DNA of 64,000 nt from Methylobacterium sp. E-005 (lineage in GTDB: Bacteria > Pseudomonadota > Alphaproteobacteria > Rhizobiales > Beijerinckiaceae), in assembly GCF_022829725.1 (NCBI RefSeq), contig NZ_JAKSYG010000108.1:34974-98973 (forward strand). Direction: 5' to 3'. Below, piece by piece: positions 1-8,957 of the stretch. Position 1 is the first letter of the stretch. Every line of letters starts with the position of its first letter. The notes beneath the pieces were generated by a model. It was not told the origin of the DNA. It was given only the letters and a program-made list of their open reading frames with translations, and did not search any database. A program made the translations under genes and the position numbers.

Positions 1-402
1 ATCTGGACGCACAACGATTTCCGGTTCGTGCGCGACCCGGTCTTCGGCAACAACCGCATTGCCGGCATCCCCTCGGATGTGCTGCGCACGGCGTTGAGCT
101 ACCGCCATCCGAGCGGCTTCCACATCGCCCCGGCGGTGGATTGGATACCGGAGGGTGCCTTCGCCGACCACGCTAACACCTTGCGGGTGCCGGGCTACGC
201 GTTGCTTGGGATCGAGGCGGGGATCGACTTCCCCAACGGGGTCGCCCTGTTCGTGGACGCCCGCAACCTCACGGACGCGCGCTACGTATCGGACATCGCC
301 GTGGTGGCGAACGCCCGGACGTCCGGCGGCACGGCGAGCTTGGCCGCCTTCTACCCCGGCAACGGTCGCAGCGTCTTCGCGGGCTTGCGTGCCGCCTTTT
401 GA
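1..402 (+). CDS. TonB-dependent receptor, C-terminal part (5' end outside window)
   Basis: The frame is open from base 1, so this is the last ~133 residues of a longer gene. The sequence has the alternating polar/aromatic pattern of outer-membrane beta-strands, the 'DARNLTDARYVSD' segment typical of the last strands of TonB-dependent siderophore or metal receptors, and a terminal phenylalanine (ending 'GLRAAF'), the outer-membrane barrel insertion signal. Such receptors import metal chelates across the outer membrane using TonB energy. The substrate cannot be told because plug and N-terminus are missing. It ends 180 bp before rcdA and need not be linked to it. Confidence 0.8.
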   Translation: MWTHNDFRFVRDPVFGNNRIAGIPSDVLRTALSYRHPSGFHIAPAVDWIPEGAFADHANTLRVPGYALLGIEAGIDFPNGVALFVDARNLTDARYVSDIAVVANARTSGGTASLAAFYPGNGRSVFAGLRAAF

Positions 403-582
403 ATGCTGGCATCCGCGGGCAGACCGCTTATCTTGGAGTCCCGCGCGGGGTTAACGTTAAAAAAGGTTGAAGCCTGATCCCGGCGCCGATCGGCGCTAGG
501 ATTGCAGCGTCGTCGGACAGCACGGGACGAGGCGTCCCATTTCCGGGCAGACAAAGCCGTCGGACGGCACGGGAGAGGCAAG

Positions 583-1113
583 ATGAACGGCTTCGATGTC
601 ACGTTCCGGGACGATCAGGACTGGGTCGATTTCGGCAAGTCCTACGTCAATTCGGAGGCCTTCAAGTCGCTGTTCCGCGAGGGGATGAAGCTCGTCGAGG
701 AGACAGCCGCCTATCTCGACGGCGAGGGACGCGACGAATCACGCCTCATCTCGCGCGACGCGACGCTGAGCTACGCGGCCGAGAGCATGCGCCTGACGAC
801 GCTGCTGATGCAGGTCGCCTCCTGGCTGCTGGTGCAGCGTGCCGTCGCCGAGGGTGAAATGACGCCGGCCGAGGCTCTCTTGGAGAAGCACCGCGTAAAG
901 CTCGGCAGCAGCGAGCCACCGAAGCCGCAGGATTTCAACCTTCTGCCGATGCGGCTCCAGCAGCTGATCATGCGGGCGCGGCGCCTGCACAGCCGCATCC
1001 TGCATCTGGATGTCCTGATCACCGAGGACCGGCCGGCGCCCGCCCCGGTGGAGAGTCCGGTCGCCGCTCAGCACGGCCTGCTCCGCATGGCGTTCCGCCT
1101 CAGCGACGGCTGA
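583..1113 (+). CDS. rcdA: RcdA/DUF1465-family regulator of CtrA degradation
   Basis: A 176-residue soluble protein. The block 'FKSLFREGMKLVEETAAYLDG', then 'ESMRLTTLLMQVASWLL' and 'AVAEGEMT', is the hallmark of the DUF1465/RcdA three-helix-bundle family. In Caulobacter, RcdA is an adaptor that helps deliver CtrA to ClpXP during the cell cycle; the same role here is inferred from family. The ATG at 583 was chosen over an in-frame upstream start because the family begins close to this point and 'GAGAGG' sits 6-11 bases before it. The extended upstream frame has no family-like sequence. It is a stand-alone gene, convergent with the metQ remnant. Confidence 0.85.
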   Translation: MNGFDVTFRDDQDWVDFGKSYVNSEAFKSLFREGMKLVEETAAYLDGEGRDESRLISRDATLSYAAESMRLTTLLMQVASWLLVQRAVAEGEMTPAEALLEKHRVKLGSSEPPKPQDFNLLPMRLQQLIMRARRLHSRILHLDVLITEDRPAPAPVESPVAAQHGLLRMAFRLSDG

Positions 1114-1137
1114 GGCTCTCGAAAGCGGATCCGGCGT

Positions 1138-1503
1138 TCAGAACGCCGGTAACTGGCTGGGAAACCGCGCCTTGAGGAGTTGGCGGATGGCGTCGTTCCG
1201 GAAGGCGCGCACCAGTGGCGGCACCCGATCGGCGTTCCTGTCCGCCTCACGGACCCCGACGACGGTGTTGTAGGGATTGGCCAAAGCCGATTCGAGCGCG
1301 ACCGGACCCTTGTTCGGCAACGGGTGGTCGGAGAAGACCACGAGCTCGGGACCAAGCCCGTCCCGGGTAACGATTTCCTTGGCCGTCGCCCGGTGAATCT
1401 CGGAATCGCCGCCCCAGATGCCGCGCCTGATTCGGTCCCGGGCGCACGCCGGTGCCGATACGATCCACGGGACGGCGAAGGCGAGGGGAAGCGTCCGGAT
1501 CAT
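1138..1503 (-). pseudogene. metQ: metQ/NlpA-type methionine-binding lipoprotein, internally deleted remnant
   Basis: The frame encodes only 121 residues against ~260-280 for MetQ/NlpA substrate-binding proteins. Residues 1-21 look like a signal peptide. Residues ~27-66 match the N-terminal part of the family ('SEIHRATAKE', then 'LVVFSDHPLPN', corresponding to the usual EFSDYVxPN). The sequence then jumps to the family's extreme C-terminus ('ANPYNTVVGVREAD' and final 'PAF'). The middle ~150 residues, which make most of the ligand pocket, are absent, so methionine binding is not expected. No metN or metI partner is nearby. The reading frame is intact, so a short secreted peptide could still be made. 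Confidence 0.65.
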
Positions 1504-1923
1504 CTGAGACGGATCCGCCGTTTAACCGCGCAGACGTTCACGCCGCGGCAAAACCGGAGTTCCAGCAGAGCGCAACGCACGCATCCCAGGATTCCCCGAT
1601 GATGGATCAACGGGTCGGGGATCCACGATGCGTTGACTGCGATGAGAATGCCCACGGCGCAGAGGGGACTGCGTTCCGAAGCCGATCTGCGACCATCCCG
1701 GGACGGATCGACTGGAATCCGACCGCCGGACAGCGGCGTTCTGGCACGGCGGGGCAGGCATTCGCGGTACCGTTTCGTGGAACACAGGCGGATGGCCGAT
1801 CGCGGCACCACCGACGAGGGCGCGTCCACGGCCGCGCGGCAATCACAACGGAAACGGGCGGCCCCCTGAGGAAGCCGCCCGCCCTGAAACAGATCGCACC
1901 CGGGGGTGCAGCGTTCGGATGAC
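1504..1923. other. Intergenic stretch between metQ remnant and rpmE
   Basis: Some 420 bases. Frames are open on both strands, as expected for high GC, but none has a recognisable motif or a good ribosome binding site. The only structure I can support is the hairpin at 1856-1880 next to rpmE. Confidence 0.5.
1856..1880 (-). terminator. Hairpin downstream of rpmE
   Basis: GGGCGGC (1856-1862) is perfectly complementary to GCCGCCC (1874-1880). Read on the minus strand it follows the rpmE stop by ~45 bases and is followed by GTTTCCGTT, a weak T-rich tail. It is probably the rpmE transcription terminator; the short tail makes it less than certain. Confidence 0.5.
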
Positions 1924-2172
1924 TCAGCGCTTGCCGATGTTGCCGAAGCGCGAGTTGAAGCGCGAAACGCGGCCAGCCCGGTCGAGCATCTTCTGCTCGC
2001 CGCCGGTCCAGGCCGGGTGGGTGAGCGGATCGATGTCGAGGTTGAGGGTGTCGCCCTCCTTGCCGTAGGTCGAACGGGTCCGGTACTCGGTGCCGTCCGT
2101 CATCACGACCTTGATGAAGTGGTAATCGGGGTGCTCTGTCCCCTTGGCCTTCGCGGCCGCGTCCTTCGCCAT
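1924..2172 (-). CDS. rpmE: 50S ribosomal protein bL31
   Basis: An 82-residue ribosomal large-subunit protein at the subunit bridge. '[17 protein letters not shown]' near the N-terminus and '[13 protein letters not shown]...[11 protein letters not shown]' near the C-terminus are characteristic of bL31. There is no cysteine at all, so this is the zinc-free (C-minus) form without the CxxC ribbon. The start is the ATG at 2172; longer in-frame translation upstream lacks similarity to the family. It is divergent from the ABC exporter, with 240 bp between the two starts, so both promoters must lie there. Confidence 0.95.
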   Translation of the reverse strand: MAKDAAAKAKGTEHPDYHFIKVVMTDGTEYRTRSTYGKEGDTLNLDIDPLTHPAWTGGEQKMLDRAGRVSRFNSRFGNIGKR

Positions 2173-2414
2173 GACCTGTCGTCCCTGATCTGGCACGCCG
2201 GCGGGAAGCGCAGGAGGCGCCGCCCGGCCCGGAATGCGGAAGATGTCACCGGTTGCACCGAACCGTGGGTTCGTGCAACGGCACGTACAAGCCGACCGTG
2301 GTGGCGGCCCGCGGCCATTGAACACACGCAATCGGATGAGCGGCGGCGTATACCGCAGGCTCGCCCCGGTCACAAGCGCCGCGGACCGGGAGAGTGACGA
2401 ACACGAGAGGCGTA

Positions 2415-4259
2415 ATGGCCCGTAGACCCAAGGTGGCCGTTGAGGGGCGGCCGAAAGCGCCGCTGAGCGCGCTCCGGCCGCTGCTCCCGTTCGCGCTGCG
2501 CTATCGCGGCCGGATCGTCGCCGGGCTCATCGCCCTTGCCTGCGCGTCCGCCTCGACCCTGGTGGTCCCGATCGCGATGCGCCGGGTTATCGACCACGGC
2601 TTCACGGTCGACGGCTCGGGGGTGATCGACGCCTATTTCCTGGCCCTGCTCGGGGTGGTGGCGGCCTTCGCGCTGTCGAGCGCGGCCCGGGTCTACACCG
2701 TCGTGACACTTGGCGAGCGGGTGGTGGCAGATCTGCGGGCGGCCGTGTTCGCCCGGCTCACGATCCTCGACCCGGCCTTCTTCGACCGGGCGCAATCGGG
2801 CGAGATCGTCTCGCGGCTCACCGCGGACGCGACTCAGATCAAGTCGGCCTTCGGGGTCTCGGTCTCGATCCTGCTGCGCAACCTGTTCCTGTTCGTGGGT
2901 GCCACCGCCATGATGGTGATCACGAGCCCGCGTCTGTCCGTGATGGTGCTGGCCGCCATCCCCGTCATCGTTTTCCCGCTGATCCTGTCCGGTCGCGGCG
3001 TGCGTCGGCGGTCCCGGGCCGCCCAGGACCGGCTGGCCGAGGCCTCCGCGTATGCCGCCGAGGCGGTCGGGGCCGTGCGGACCATGCAGGCCTTCGGCCG
3101 GTCGGGCAGCACCGCCGCCCGGTTCGCGAAGGCCTCCGAGGAAGCCTACGGGGCCGCCCGCGATTCGATCCGGGCGCGGGCGCTGCTCACCGGCGTCGCG
3201 ATCTTCCTGATCTCCGCCTCCGTGGTGGGGGTGATGTGGTACGGCGCGCAAGGGGTGCTCACCCACACGATGACGGGCGGCGAACTCTCCCAATTCGTCC
3301 TCTACGCGGTGTTCGGCGCCGGCGCCCTCGGCCAGCTCTCCGAGGTCTACGGCGACCTCGCCATGTCGGCGGGGGCGGCCGAGCGGCTCACCGAGATTCT
3401 GGCGGCCGAGCCCGCGATCCGCGCGCCGGTGCCGGCCCTTCCCCTGCCCGAGCCCGCGCAGGGCGCCGTCACCTTCGAGGCCGTGCGCTTCGCCTATCCG
3501 ACCCGGCCCGGCCACACCGCCCTCGATGGCTTGAGCTTCGCGGCCGCCCCCGGTGAACGGATCGCCATCGTCGGTCCCTCCGGGGCCGGCAAGTCGACGG
3601 TGTTCCAGCTGCTGCTGCGCTTCTACGATCCGCAGGGCGGCCGGATCCTGGTCGACGGCGCCACCATCACGCAGGTCGACCCCGAGCGCCTGCGCGCCCG
3701 CACCGCCCTGGTTCCGCAGGATCCGGTCGTGTTCTCCGGCAGCGTCAGCGAAAACATCCGCTACGGGCGGCCGGAGGCGAGCGAAGCGGAGGTCCGGCAA
3801 GCTGCCGAACTGGCTCACGCGCACGGCTTCATCACAGCCCTGCCCCAGGGCTACGACACGCAGGTCGGCGAGCGCGGCGTGACGCTCTCGGGCGGCCAGC
3901 GGCAGCGGATCGCCATCGCCCGGGCGATCCTCAAGGACGCACCGATCCTGCTCCTCGACGAGGCGACCTCGGCGCTCGACGCGGAATCCGAGCGCGCCGT
4001 CCAGGCCGCCCTCGATACCCTGATGCGCGGGCGCACCACCCTGGTCATCGCCCACCGGCTCGCCACGATCCGCGCCGCGGACCGGATCCTCGTCCTCGAC
4101 GACGGCCGCATCGTCGAGACCGGGACCCACGAGAGCCTGCTGGCCCAGGGCGCGCTCTACGCGCAACTCGCGAACCTGCAGTTCACGGATGCGCTCGACG
4201 AGACCGCCCGGGGCAAGGAGCCCCGCACACGCGGCGAGCGGCTGCCGGCGGCCGAGTGA
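2415..4259 (+). CDS. ABC exporter half-transporter (fused membrane and ATPase domains, MsbA/multidrug type)
   Basis: A 614-residue half-transporter expected to dimerise in the inner membrane. Residues ~25-310 carry six predicted membrane helices (for example '[15 protein letters not shown]'). The C-terminal ATPase holds Walker A GPSGAGKS (~387), signature LSGGQRQR (~491), Walker [13 protein letters not shown] (~511) and switch IAHRLAT (~545), so all catalytic elements are intact. The ATG at 2415 is preceded by GAGAGG; a GTG 21 bases upstream is possible but less likely. Exporters of this architecture move lipids, drugs or glycolipids, and the substrate cannot be assigned. The next gene starts 45 bp downstream, so co-transcription is possible. 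Confidence 0.9.
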   Translation: MARRPKVAVEGRPKAPLSALRPLLPFALRYRGRIVAGLIALACASASTLVVPIAMRRVIDHGFTVDGSGVIDAYFLALLGVVAAFALSSAARVYTVVTLGERVVADLRAAVFARLTILDPAFFDRAQSGEIVSRLTADATQIKSAFGVSVSILLRNLFLFVGATAMMVITSPRLSVMVLAAIPVIVFPLILSGRGVRRRSRAAQDRLAEASAYAAEAVGAVRTMQAFGRSGSTAARFAKASEEAYGAARDSIRARALLTGVAIFLISASVVGVMWYGAQGVLTHTMTGGELSQFVLYAVFGAGALGQLSEVYGDLAMSAGAAERLTEILAAEPAIRAPVPALPLPEPAQGAVTFEAVRFAYPTRPGHTALDGLSFAAAPGERIAIVGPSGAGKSTVFQLLLRFYDPQGGRILVDGATITQVDPERLRARTALVPQDPVVFSGSVSENIRYGRPEASEAEVRQAAELAHAHGFITALPQGYDTQVGERGVTLSGGQRQRIAIARAILKDAPILLLDEATSALDAESERAVQAALDTLMRGRTTLVIAHRLATIRAADRILVLDDGRIVETGTHESLLAQGALYAQLANLQFTDALDETARGKEPRTRGERLPAAE

Positions 4260-4304
4260 GCCAAACCCGGGACAGGGGTCGCGGCACGGTGTAGACAGGC
4301 CGTC

Positions 4305-5327
4305 ATGCCGACGCTCGATGTCACCCGCTTCCCGCGCCTGCCGCTCCTGGCCCTTCCGACGCCGATCGAGCCACTCGACGGCCTCACGGCCCATCTTGGG
4401 GCTGCGCTCAACGGCGTCCGGATCTTCGTGAAGCGCGACGACGTGGCTGGGATCGGCCTCGGCGGCAACAAGCTGCGCAAGCTGGAATACCTGCTCGGTG
4501 CCGCAAAATCTGCGGGCGCCGACACGGCCATCACTGTCGGCGCCATCCAGTCGAACCACGCGCGACTCACCGCGGCGGCGACCGCCCGGGCGGGCCTCGC
4601 CTGCGAGCTGTTCCTGACCCGCAGCGTGCCGCGCCAGGATCCCGACTATACCGGCAACGGCAATCGCCTGCTCGACGATCTGTTCGGCGCCACGGTTCAC
4701 GAATTGCCGGGCGAGGCCGATTCCCTTGCAGCCGCCGAGGCGCGGGCGGACGCGCTGCGGGCGCAGGGCCGGACGGTCTACACCTTCCCCTCCGGCGGCT
4801 CGAGCCCGACCGGCTGCCTCGGTTACGCAAACTGCGCCGCCGAGATTCTGGCTCAGGCGGACGAGCTGGGCGTGACCTTCGCCCAGATCGTTACGGCGAA
4901 CGGCAGCGCCGGCACCCATGCCGGGTTGGTCGCGGGGCTCGCCGCGATGGGCCTCGACCCGCGCCTGGCGAAATCCTTCGCGGTACTCGCCGAGGAGGAA
5001 CGTGCCCGGGCGGAGGTCCTGGAGAAGGCCAACGCGACGCTGGCGCTGATCGGAACGGAGCAGCGCGTGTCACCGGAGGACATCAACCTCGACGGCGGCC
5101 ATCGCGGCCCGGGCTACGGGATCCCGACGGCCGGCATGCTGGAGGCCGTCCGGCTGATGGCGCGAACCGAGGGCAAGCTCCTCGATCCGGTCTACAGCGG
5201 CAAGGCCTTCGCGGGCCTGCTGCACGACGTCCGGGCCGGACTCTACCCGGCGGGATCAGCGGTGCTGTTCCTGATGACCGGCGGCACGCCCGGGATCTTC
5301 GCCTACAAGGACGCGCTGGCGGGCTGA
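4305..5327 (+). CDS. D-cysteine desulfhydrase / ACC deaminase-family PLP enzyme
   Basis: A 340-residue cytoplasmic fold-type II PLP enzyme. 'GGNKLRKLEYLL' contains the PLP-binding lysine (K56) and 'QSNHAR' (~82-87) is the adjacent conserved substrate-site motif. The C-terminal 'DPVYSGKAFAGL' and 'MTGGTPGIFAY' are characteristic of the D-cysteine desulfhydrase (DcyD) branch, which turns D-cysteine into pyruvate, ammonia and sulfide. 1-aminocyclopropane-1-carboxylate deaminases are close relatives, and I cannot separate the two activities with certainty from sequence alone. It follows the ABC exporter on the same strand and converges on the OmpA-like gene. Confidence 0.85.
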   Translation: MPTLDVTRFPRLPLLALPTPIEPLDGLTAHLGAALNGVRIFVKRDDVAGIGLGGNKLRKLEYLLGAAKSAGADTAITVGAIQSNHARLTAAATARAGLACELFLTRSVPRQDPDYTGNGNRLLDDLFGATVHELPGEADSLAAAEARADALRAQGRTVYTFPSGGSSPTGCLGYANCAAEILAQADELGVTFAQIVTANGSAGTHAGLVAGLAAMGLDPRLAKSFAVLAEEERARAEVLEKANATLALIGTEQRVSPEDINLDGGHRGPGYGIPTAGMLEAVRLMARTEGKLLDPVYSGKAFAGLLHDVRAGLYPAGSAVLFLMTGGTPGIFAYKDALAG

Positions 5328-5363
5328 GCGTGCTGTCGGGCCGCCCGGACAGGGAGGCCGCTC

Positions 5364-6377
5364 CTACCTCTCGGTGAGCTTCATCTCGATCCGGCGGTTG
5401 CGGGCGTAGGCCTCCTCGGTGGTTCCGGCATCAAGGGGCTGGAATTCGCCGAAAGCGCCGGCCAGGAGGTGCTGGGGCGGGATGCCCCTGCCGGAGAGGT
5501 ACTGCACCACCGCGATGGCGCGGGCCGCCGAGAGCGCCCAGTTCGATGGGAATTGCGACGTGCTGATCGGCCTTGCATCGGTGTGGCCGTCGACCCGCAG
5601 CACCCAGGGCAGATCCGCCGGGATCTGCTTGGCGAGGTCCGAGATCGCGCCGGCGATCCGGTCGAGTTCCGGCCCGGCCTCGGGCTTCAGGGTCGCCGAA
5701 CCCGCGGGGAACAGCACCTCCGATTGCAGCACGAAGCGGTCGCCGACCACGCGGATGTCGGGGCGGTTGCCGAGGATCTGGCGCAGGCGGCCGAAGAAGT
5801 CGGAGCGGTAGCGCGCCAGCTCTTGGACCTTCTGCGCCAGGGCGACGTTCAGCCGGCTGCCGAGCTCGGCGATGCGGGCCTGGGATTCCCGGTCGCGACT
5901 CTCGGAGGCGGCGAGCGCATCCTCCAGGGCGGCGAGCTGGCGGCGCATGGCGCTGATCTGCTCGTTCAGCAGATCGATCTGGGACAGGGCCCGCTTGGTC
6001 GCGCCCCGCTCGGCCTCGAGCTGCTTGTCGAACGCGCCCGCCGCCCCCTGGCTGACGGTTGCGGCCTCGGCCTGGGTCTTCGCCTGATCGCGCTCGGCCT
6101 CGACGCCGGCGAGCGTCGTGCGCAGATTGCGGACCTCGTCTTCCTGATTGCGGCGGTTCGAGCGCTCCAGGGCGAGAAGATCGGTGAGTTCGGCGATCTG
6201 GCGGTTGAGCTTGACGAGCGTTTCGTCCCGGCCGGTCAGCTCCTGCGAGAGGAAGAACTGCCCGACCACGAAGACCGTGAGCAGGAACACGACCGCGAGC
6301 AGGAGCGTCGCCAGGGCATCGACGTAGCCCGGCCAGACGTTGAGGGTGCGCCGGGACCGCGCCGCCGTGGACGCCAT
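5364..6377 (-). CDS. MotB/OmpA-like peptidoglycan-binding stator protein with coiled coil
   Basis: A 337-residue inner-membrane protein. One N-terminal helix at ~17-42 carries an aspartate at its start (D20, 'GYVDALATLLLAVVF'), the position used for proton transfer in MotB, TolR and ZorB. A long coiled coil follows (~48-190, rich in E/R/Q heptads). The C-terminal OmpA domain (~215-337) has the peptidoglycan-binding motif 'VDGHTDARPI' and 'NWALSAARA'. Its start overlaps the stop of the MotA-like gene by ATGA, so the two are translationally coupled. No flagellar genes are nearby. It probably anchors a proton-driven channel to the cell wall. Confidence 0.85.
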   Translation of the reverse strand: MASTAARSRRTLNVWPGYVDALATLLLAVVFLLTVFVVGQFFLSQELTGRDETLVKLNRQIAELTDLLALERSNRRNQEDEVRNLRTTLAGVEAERDQAKTQAEAATVSQGAAGAFDKQLEAERGATKRALSQIDLLNEQISAMRRQLAALEDALAASESRDRESQARIAELGSRLNVALAQKVQELARYRSDFFGRLRQILGNRPDIRVVGDRFVLQSEVLFPAGSATLKPEAGPELDRIAGAISDLAKQIPADLPWVLRVDGHTDARPISTSQFPSNWALSAARAIAVVQYLSGRGIPPQHLLAGAFGEFQPLDAGTTEEAYARNRRIEMKLTER

Positions 6378-7357
6378 CAGACCCGCTCCCGGCCGAGCCG
6401 GTCGAGCACCTGCTTCAGCTCGCGCTCGCGGCTCGCCTGGGCTTCGACCCAGTCACGGATCATCTGCTGCTCGGCACGCATGTGCTGCACGAGACCCTGG
6501 ATGCCTTCGGCGAGGTTGGTCATGGCGAGCGTTGCGGCGCGGCTGCCGCCGCCCTCGGCCACCAGGGTGGCCAGGCGATCGATCGCCTCCTTCAGTTCCT
6601 GGGTGCCGGCTCCCCCAGTCCGGACGGGAACGGCGGCCTCAGCGGCCACTGACGCCTCGCCGGACATCAGCCAATCCTGCAATTCGTTGTGGAAACGTGC
6701 GTGGGCTTGGCCGGCCTGCAGCTCGAGGAAGCCGGTGATCAGCGACGAGGCGAGGCCAAACAGGGAGGCCGAGAAGGCGAGCCCGATTCCCGAGAGGGGC
6801 ACGGCCAGGCCCGACTTCAGCTCATCGAACATCACCCCGGCATCGCCGCCGCCGCGCATGCCCCTGATCACGCCGCCCACGGCCGAGAGCGTGTCGATCA
6901 GGCCCCAGAAGGTTCCGAGCAGGCCGAGCAGGATCAGGATGCCGGCGATGTAGCGCAGGATCTCGCGCCCCTCGTCGAGGCGGGCCGCGATCGTGTCGAG
7001 GTAGCCGGCGGTGCCGGGCAGCGTCACCCCCCCGGTCCGGGCGGCGACCATCGACGCCATCGGCGCCAGGAGGGCGGGCGGGCGCTTGGCCTGGGCGCCG
7101 CGTGCGGCGGCGTTGACGTAGGCGACCTCGCGAAACAGTCGGATGACCTGCCCGAAGGCGATCACGACCGCGATCAGCAGGACCCCGAGGATGAGGCCGT
7201 TGAGACCGGGATTGGCGAGGAAGGCCGGCGTGATCTGCTTGAACAGAATGAAGGCGAGGAAGCCGACGAGGATCAGAAAGACGACCATGCGCCCGAGATA
7301 AATTCCGGGCTTGGCCAGCGGTTCCTTGGTGTTCTCGCCGGTATCGCGGGCGGCCAT
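6377..7357 (-). CDS. MotA/TolQ/ExbB-type proton channel subunit
   Basis: A 326-residue membrane protein. Two N-terminal helices (~24-45 and ~52-75) are followed by a cytoplasmic loop and then two long helices: 'AGILILLGLLGTFWGLIDTL' with the conserved GTFWGL stretch, and 'SGIGLAFSASLFGLASSLITG'. This is the MotA/TolQ/ExbB core that pairs with a MotB-like partner, here the next gene. The C-terminal ~100 residues are hydrophilic and helical. It is the first gene of a two-gene operon. The pair resembles conserved non-flagellar stators of alphaproteobacteria; the mechanical target is unknown. Confidence 0.85.
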   Translation of the reverse strand: MAARDTGENTKEPLAKPGIYLGRMVVFLILVGFLAFILFKQITPAFLANPGLNGLILGVLLIAVVIAFGQVIRLFREVAYVNAAARGAQAKRPPALLAPMASMVAARTGGVTLPGTAGYLDTIAARLDEGREILRYIAGILILLGLLGTFWGLIDTLSAVGGVIRGMRGGGDAGVMFDELKSGLAVPLSGIGLAFSASLFGLASSLITGFLELQAGQAHARFHNELQDWLMSGEASVAAEAAVPVRTGGAGTQELKEAIDRLATLVAEGGGSRAATLAMTNLAEGIQGLVQHMRAEQQMIRDWVEAQASRERELKQVLDRLGRERV

Positions 7358-7519
7358 CGGTCGCTCTAGCCTGATCTCAGAAGATGCGGTCGCCGGCGGC
7401 GTCCGTCCTGCTCACTGTGGCGGCAGGGCCGGATGCGATCAAGTCACGCCCAGGACGCAGGCGCATCGCGTGGTGAACGGAAGGCGGATCCGGACCTCGC
7501 CCGCCTGACGCAATCGGGA

Positions 7520-8344
7520 TCAGCCCTCATCCCAGAAATGCGGCGCGCTCTCCTCGAGATGCGGGCCGAGCCGGAGCGCCGCCACCCTGGTGGCGAGCCC
7601 CCGCGCATCGATCTCGACGGCGATGCCGCTGAGCGTCCCCTCGCCGGTGGCGACCTCCCAGCGGGAGCCCGGCGTCTTCTGGATCATCCGGCGGATCGGC
7701 TCGTCCTTCTGCATGCCGATCACCGAATCGTAATCGCCGCACATGCCGGCATCCGACATGTAGGCCGTACCGCCGGGCAGGATCCGGTGATCGGCGGTCG
7801 GCGTATGGGTGTGGGTGCCGACCACGAGGCTTGCCCGGCCGTCGAGATAGTGGCCGAAGGCCTGCTTCTCGCTGGTCGCTTCGGCGTGGACATCCACCAC
7901 CACGGCGTCGGCCGCCGCTCCCAGCGGACAGGCCATGATCTCGCGCTCCACCGCGGCGAAGGGATCGTCCATCGCGTCGAGGAAGACGCGGCCCATCACG
8001 TTGACCACGAGAACGCGGGCACCGCCCTGCGTCTCCACCACCGTGGCGCCCCGACCGGGCGTTCCGGGCGGGTAGTTGGCCGGGCGCACCAGCCGCGGCT
8101 GGCGGGCGATGAAGACCAGCGCCTCGCGCTGATCGAAACTGTGATTGCCCAGCGTTACCGCATCGGCGCCGGCCTGGATCAACTCGTCACAGATCGACTC
8201 GGAGATGCCGAAGCCACCGGCCGCGTTCTCGCCGTTCACCACAACGCAATCGAGCCGCCAGCGCTCCCGCAGGCGCGGCAGCTGCTCGCACACCGCGGTG
8301 CGGCCCGAACGGCCGACCACATCGCCGAGGAAGAGGAGCCGCAT
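7520..8344 (-). CDS. ymdB: YmdB-family metallophosphoesterase (TIGR00282)
   Basis: A 274-residue protein beginning 'MRLLFLGDVVG', with the metal-ligand motifs of the calcineurin-like fold in order: D8, 'VVNGENAAGG' (~35), 'TLGNHSFD' (~64), 'VVDVHAEATSEK' (~148) and 'GTHTHTPTAD' (~175). Members of this family hydrolyse 2',3'-cyclic nucleotide phosphodiesters and influence RNA turnover in Bacillus; that activity is inferred here. It lies 3 bp downstream of the fau stop, in one operon with it, the usual arrangement in Rhizobiales. Confidence 0.9.
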   Translation of the reverse strand: MRLLFLGDVVGRSGRTAVCEQLPRLRERWRLDCVVVNGENAAGGFGISESICDELIQAGADAVTLGNHSFDQREALVFIARQPRLVRPANYPPGTPGRGATVVETQGGARVLVVNVMGRVFLDAMDDPFAAVEREIMACPLGAAADAVVVDVHAEATSEKQAFGHYLDGRASLVVGTHTHTPTADHRILPGGTAYMSDAGMCGDYDSVIGMQKDEPIRRMIQKTPGSRWEVATGEGTLSGIAVEIDARGLATRVAALRLGPHLEESAPHFWDEG

Positions 8345-8347
8345 CGG

Positions 8348-8953
8348 TCAGGCCGTCCTGTCGAAGCGGATCAGGCCCGCCTCGGTGATCACGCAGTCGA
8401 GGGGCCGGTCGTGCGGCTCGGCCGGCACGCGCTCGACCTCCTGCACGGCGAAGCCGATGCCGACGGTAAAGAGCGGCTGGCTCCGGGACAGGCGCTCGAT
8501 CGCGCCGTCGTAATAGCCGCGGCCGTATCCAATCCGCTGGCCAGACCGGTCGAAGGCCGCGAGCGGCACGATCAGCGCGTCAGGATCCACCGGCGGCAGG
8601 GACGGGTCGGGCTCGCTCAGGCCGAAGCCCCCGGAGACCAGCGTGTCCCCGGCCCGCCATTCCCGGAACACGAGCCCTTCACGGGTGACCTGCGGCAGAG
8701 CCACGGCCTGCCCGCGGGCCAGCAGTCCCTCGGCGGCGGGGCGTGGGTCGACCTCGCTGCGGATCGGCCAGAAGGCGGCAACGAGCCGGGCTTGTGTCAG
8801 CTCGGGCAAGGCGAGGAGTGCCCGGGCGATCGTCGCCGAGGCAACCTGCCTGCGTTCGACGCCCAGGGCGTCGCGGGCCGCCAGGGCCGCGCGGCGCAGT
8901 TCCTGTTTGCGCGCAGCGTCGGTAGTCTCAGAGGAAGGCGAGTGCGGAGCCAC
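8348..8953 (-). CDS. fau: 5-formyltetrahydrofolate cyclo-ligase
   Basis: A 201-residue cytoplasmic enzyme that uses ATP to convert 5-formyl-THF to 5,10-methenyl-THF. Diagnostic parts are the N-terminal 'ARKQELRRAALAARDAL', the central 'LVFREWRAGDTL' and the nucleotide/folate site 'GYGRGYYDG' near residue 145. The GTG at 8953 was chosen because the family starts ~8 residues before 'ARKQELRR'. Further upstream in the same frame lies the 6S RNA candidate, so the longer reading is not credible. Linkage of 6S RNA to this gene is widespread in proteobacteria. Confidence 0.9.
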   Translation of the reverse strand: MAPHSPSSETTDAARKQELRRAALAARDALGVERRQVASATIARALLALPELTQARLVAAFWPIRSEVDPRPAAEGLLARGQAVALPQVTREGLVFREWRAGDTLVSGGFGLSEPDPSLPPVDPDALIVPLAAFDRSGQRIGYGRGYYDGAIERLSRSQPLFTVGIGFAVQEVERVPAEPHDRPLDCVITEAGLIRFDRTA

Positions 8954-8957
8954 GTGA

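Noticed and set aside
451..460. TTAACGTTAA palindrome upstream of rcdA as a possible CtrA site
   Set aside because: The CtrA consensus is TTAA-N7-TTAA; here the half-sites are separated by only two bases. Kept only as a possible promoter-region palindrome.
2370..4919. Very long open frame on the minus strand opposite the ABC exporter and desulfhydrase genes
   Set aside because: It is rich in Arg/Gly/His with no motif and mirrors codon bias of the real plus-strand genes; high GC makes such antisense frames common.
5469..6953. Long plus-strand open frame opposite the stator pair
   Set aside because: Low-complexity Gly/Arg/Glu composition without any domain; the minus strand encodes clear MotA/MotB-like proteins.
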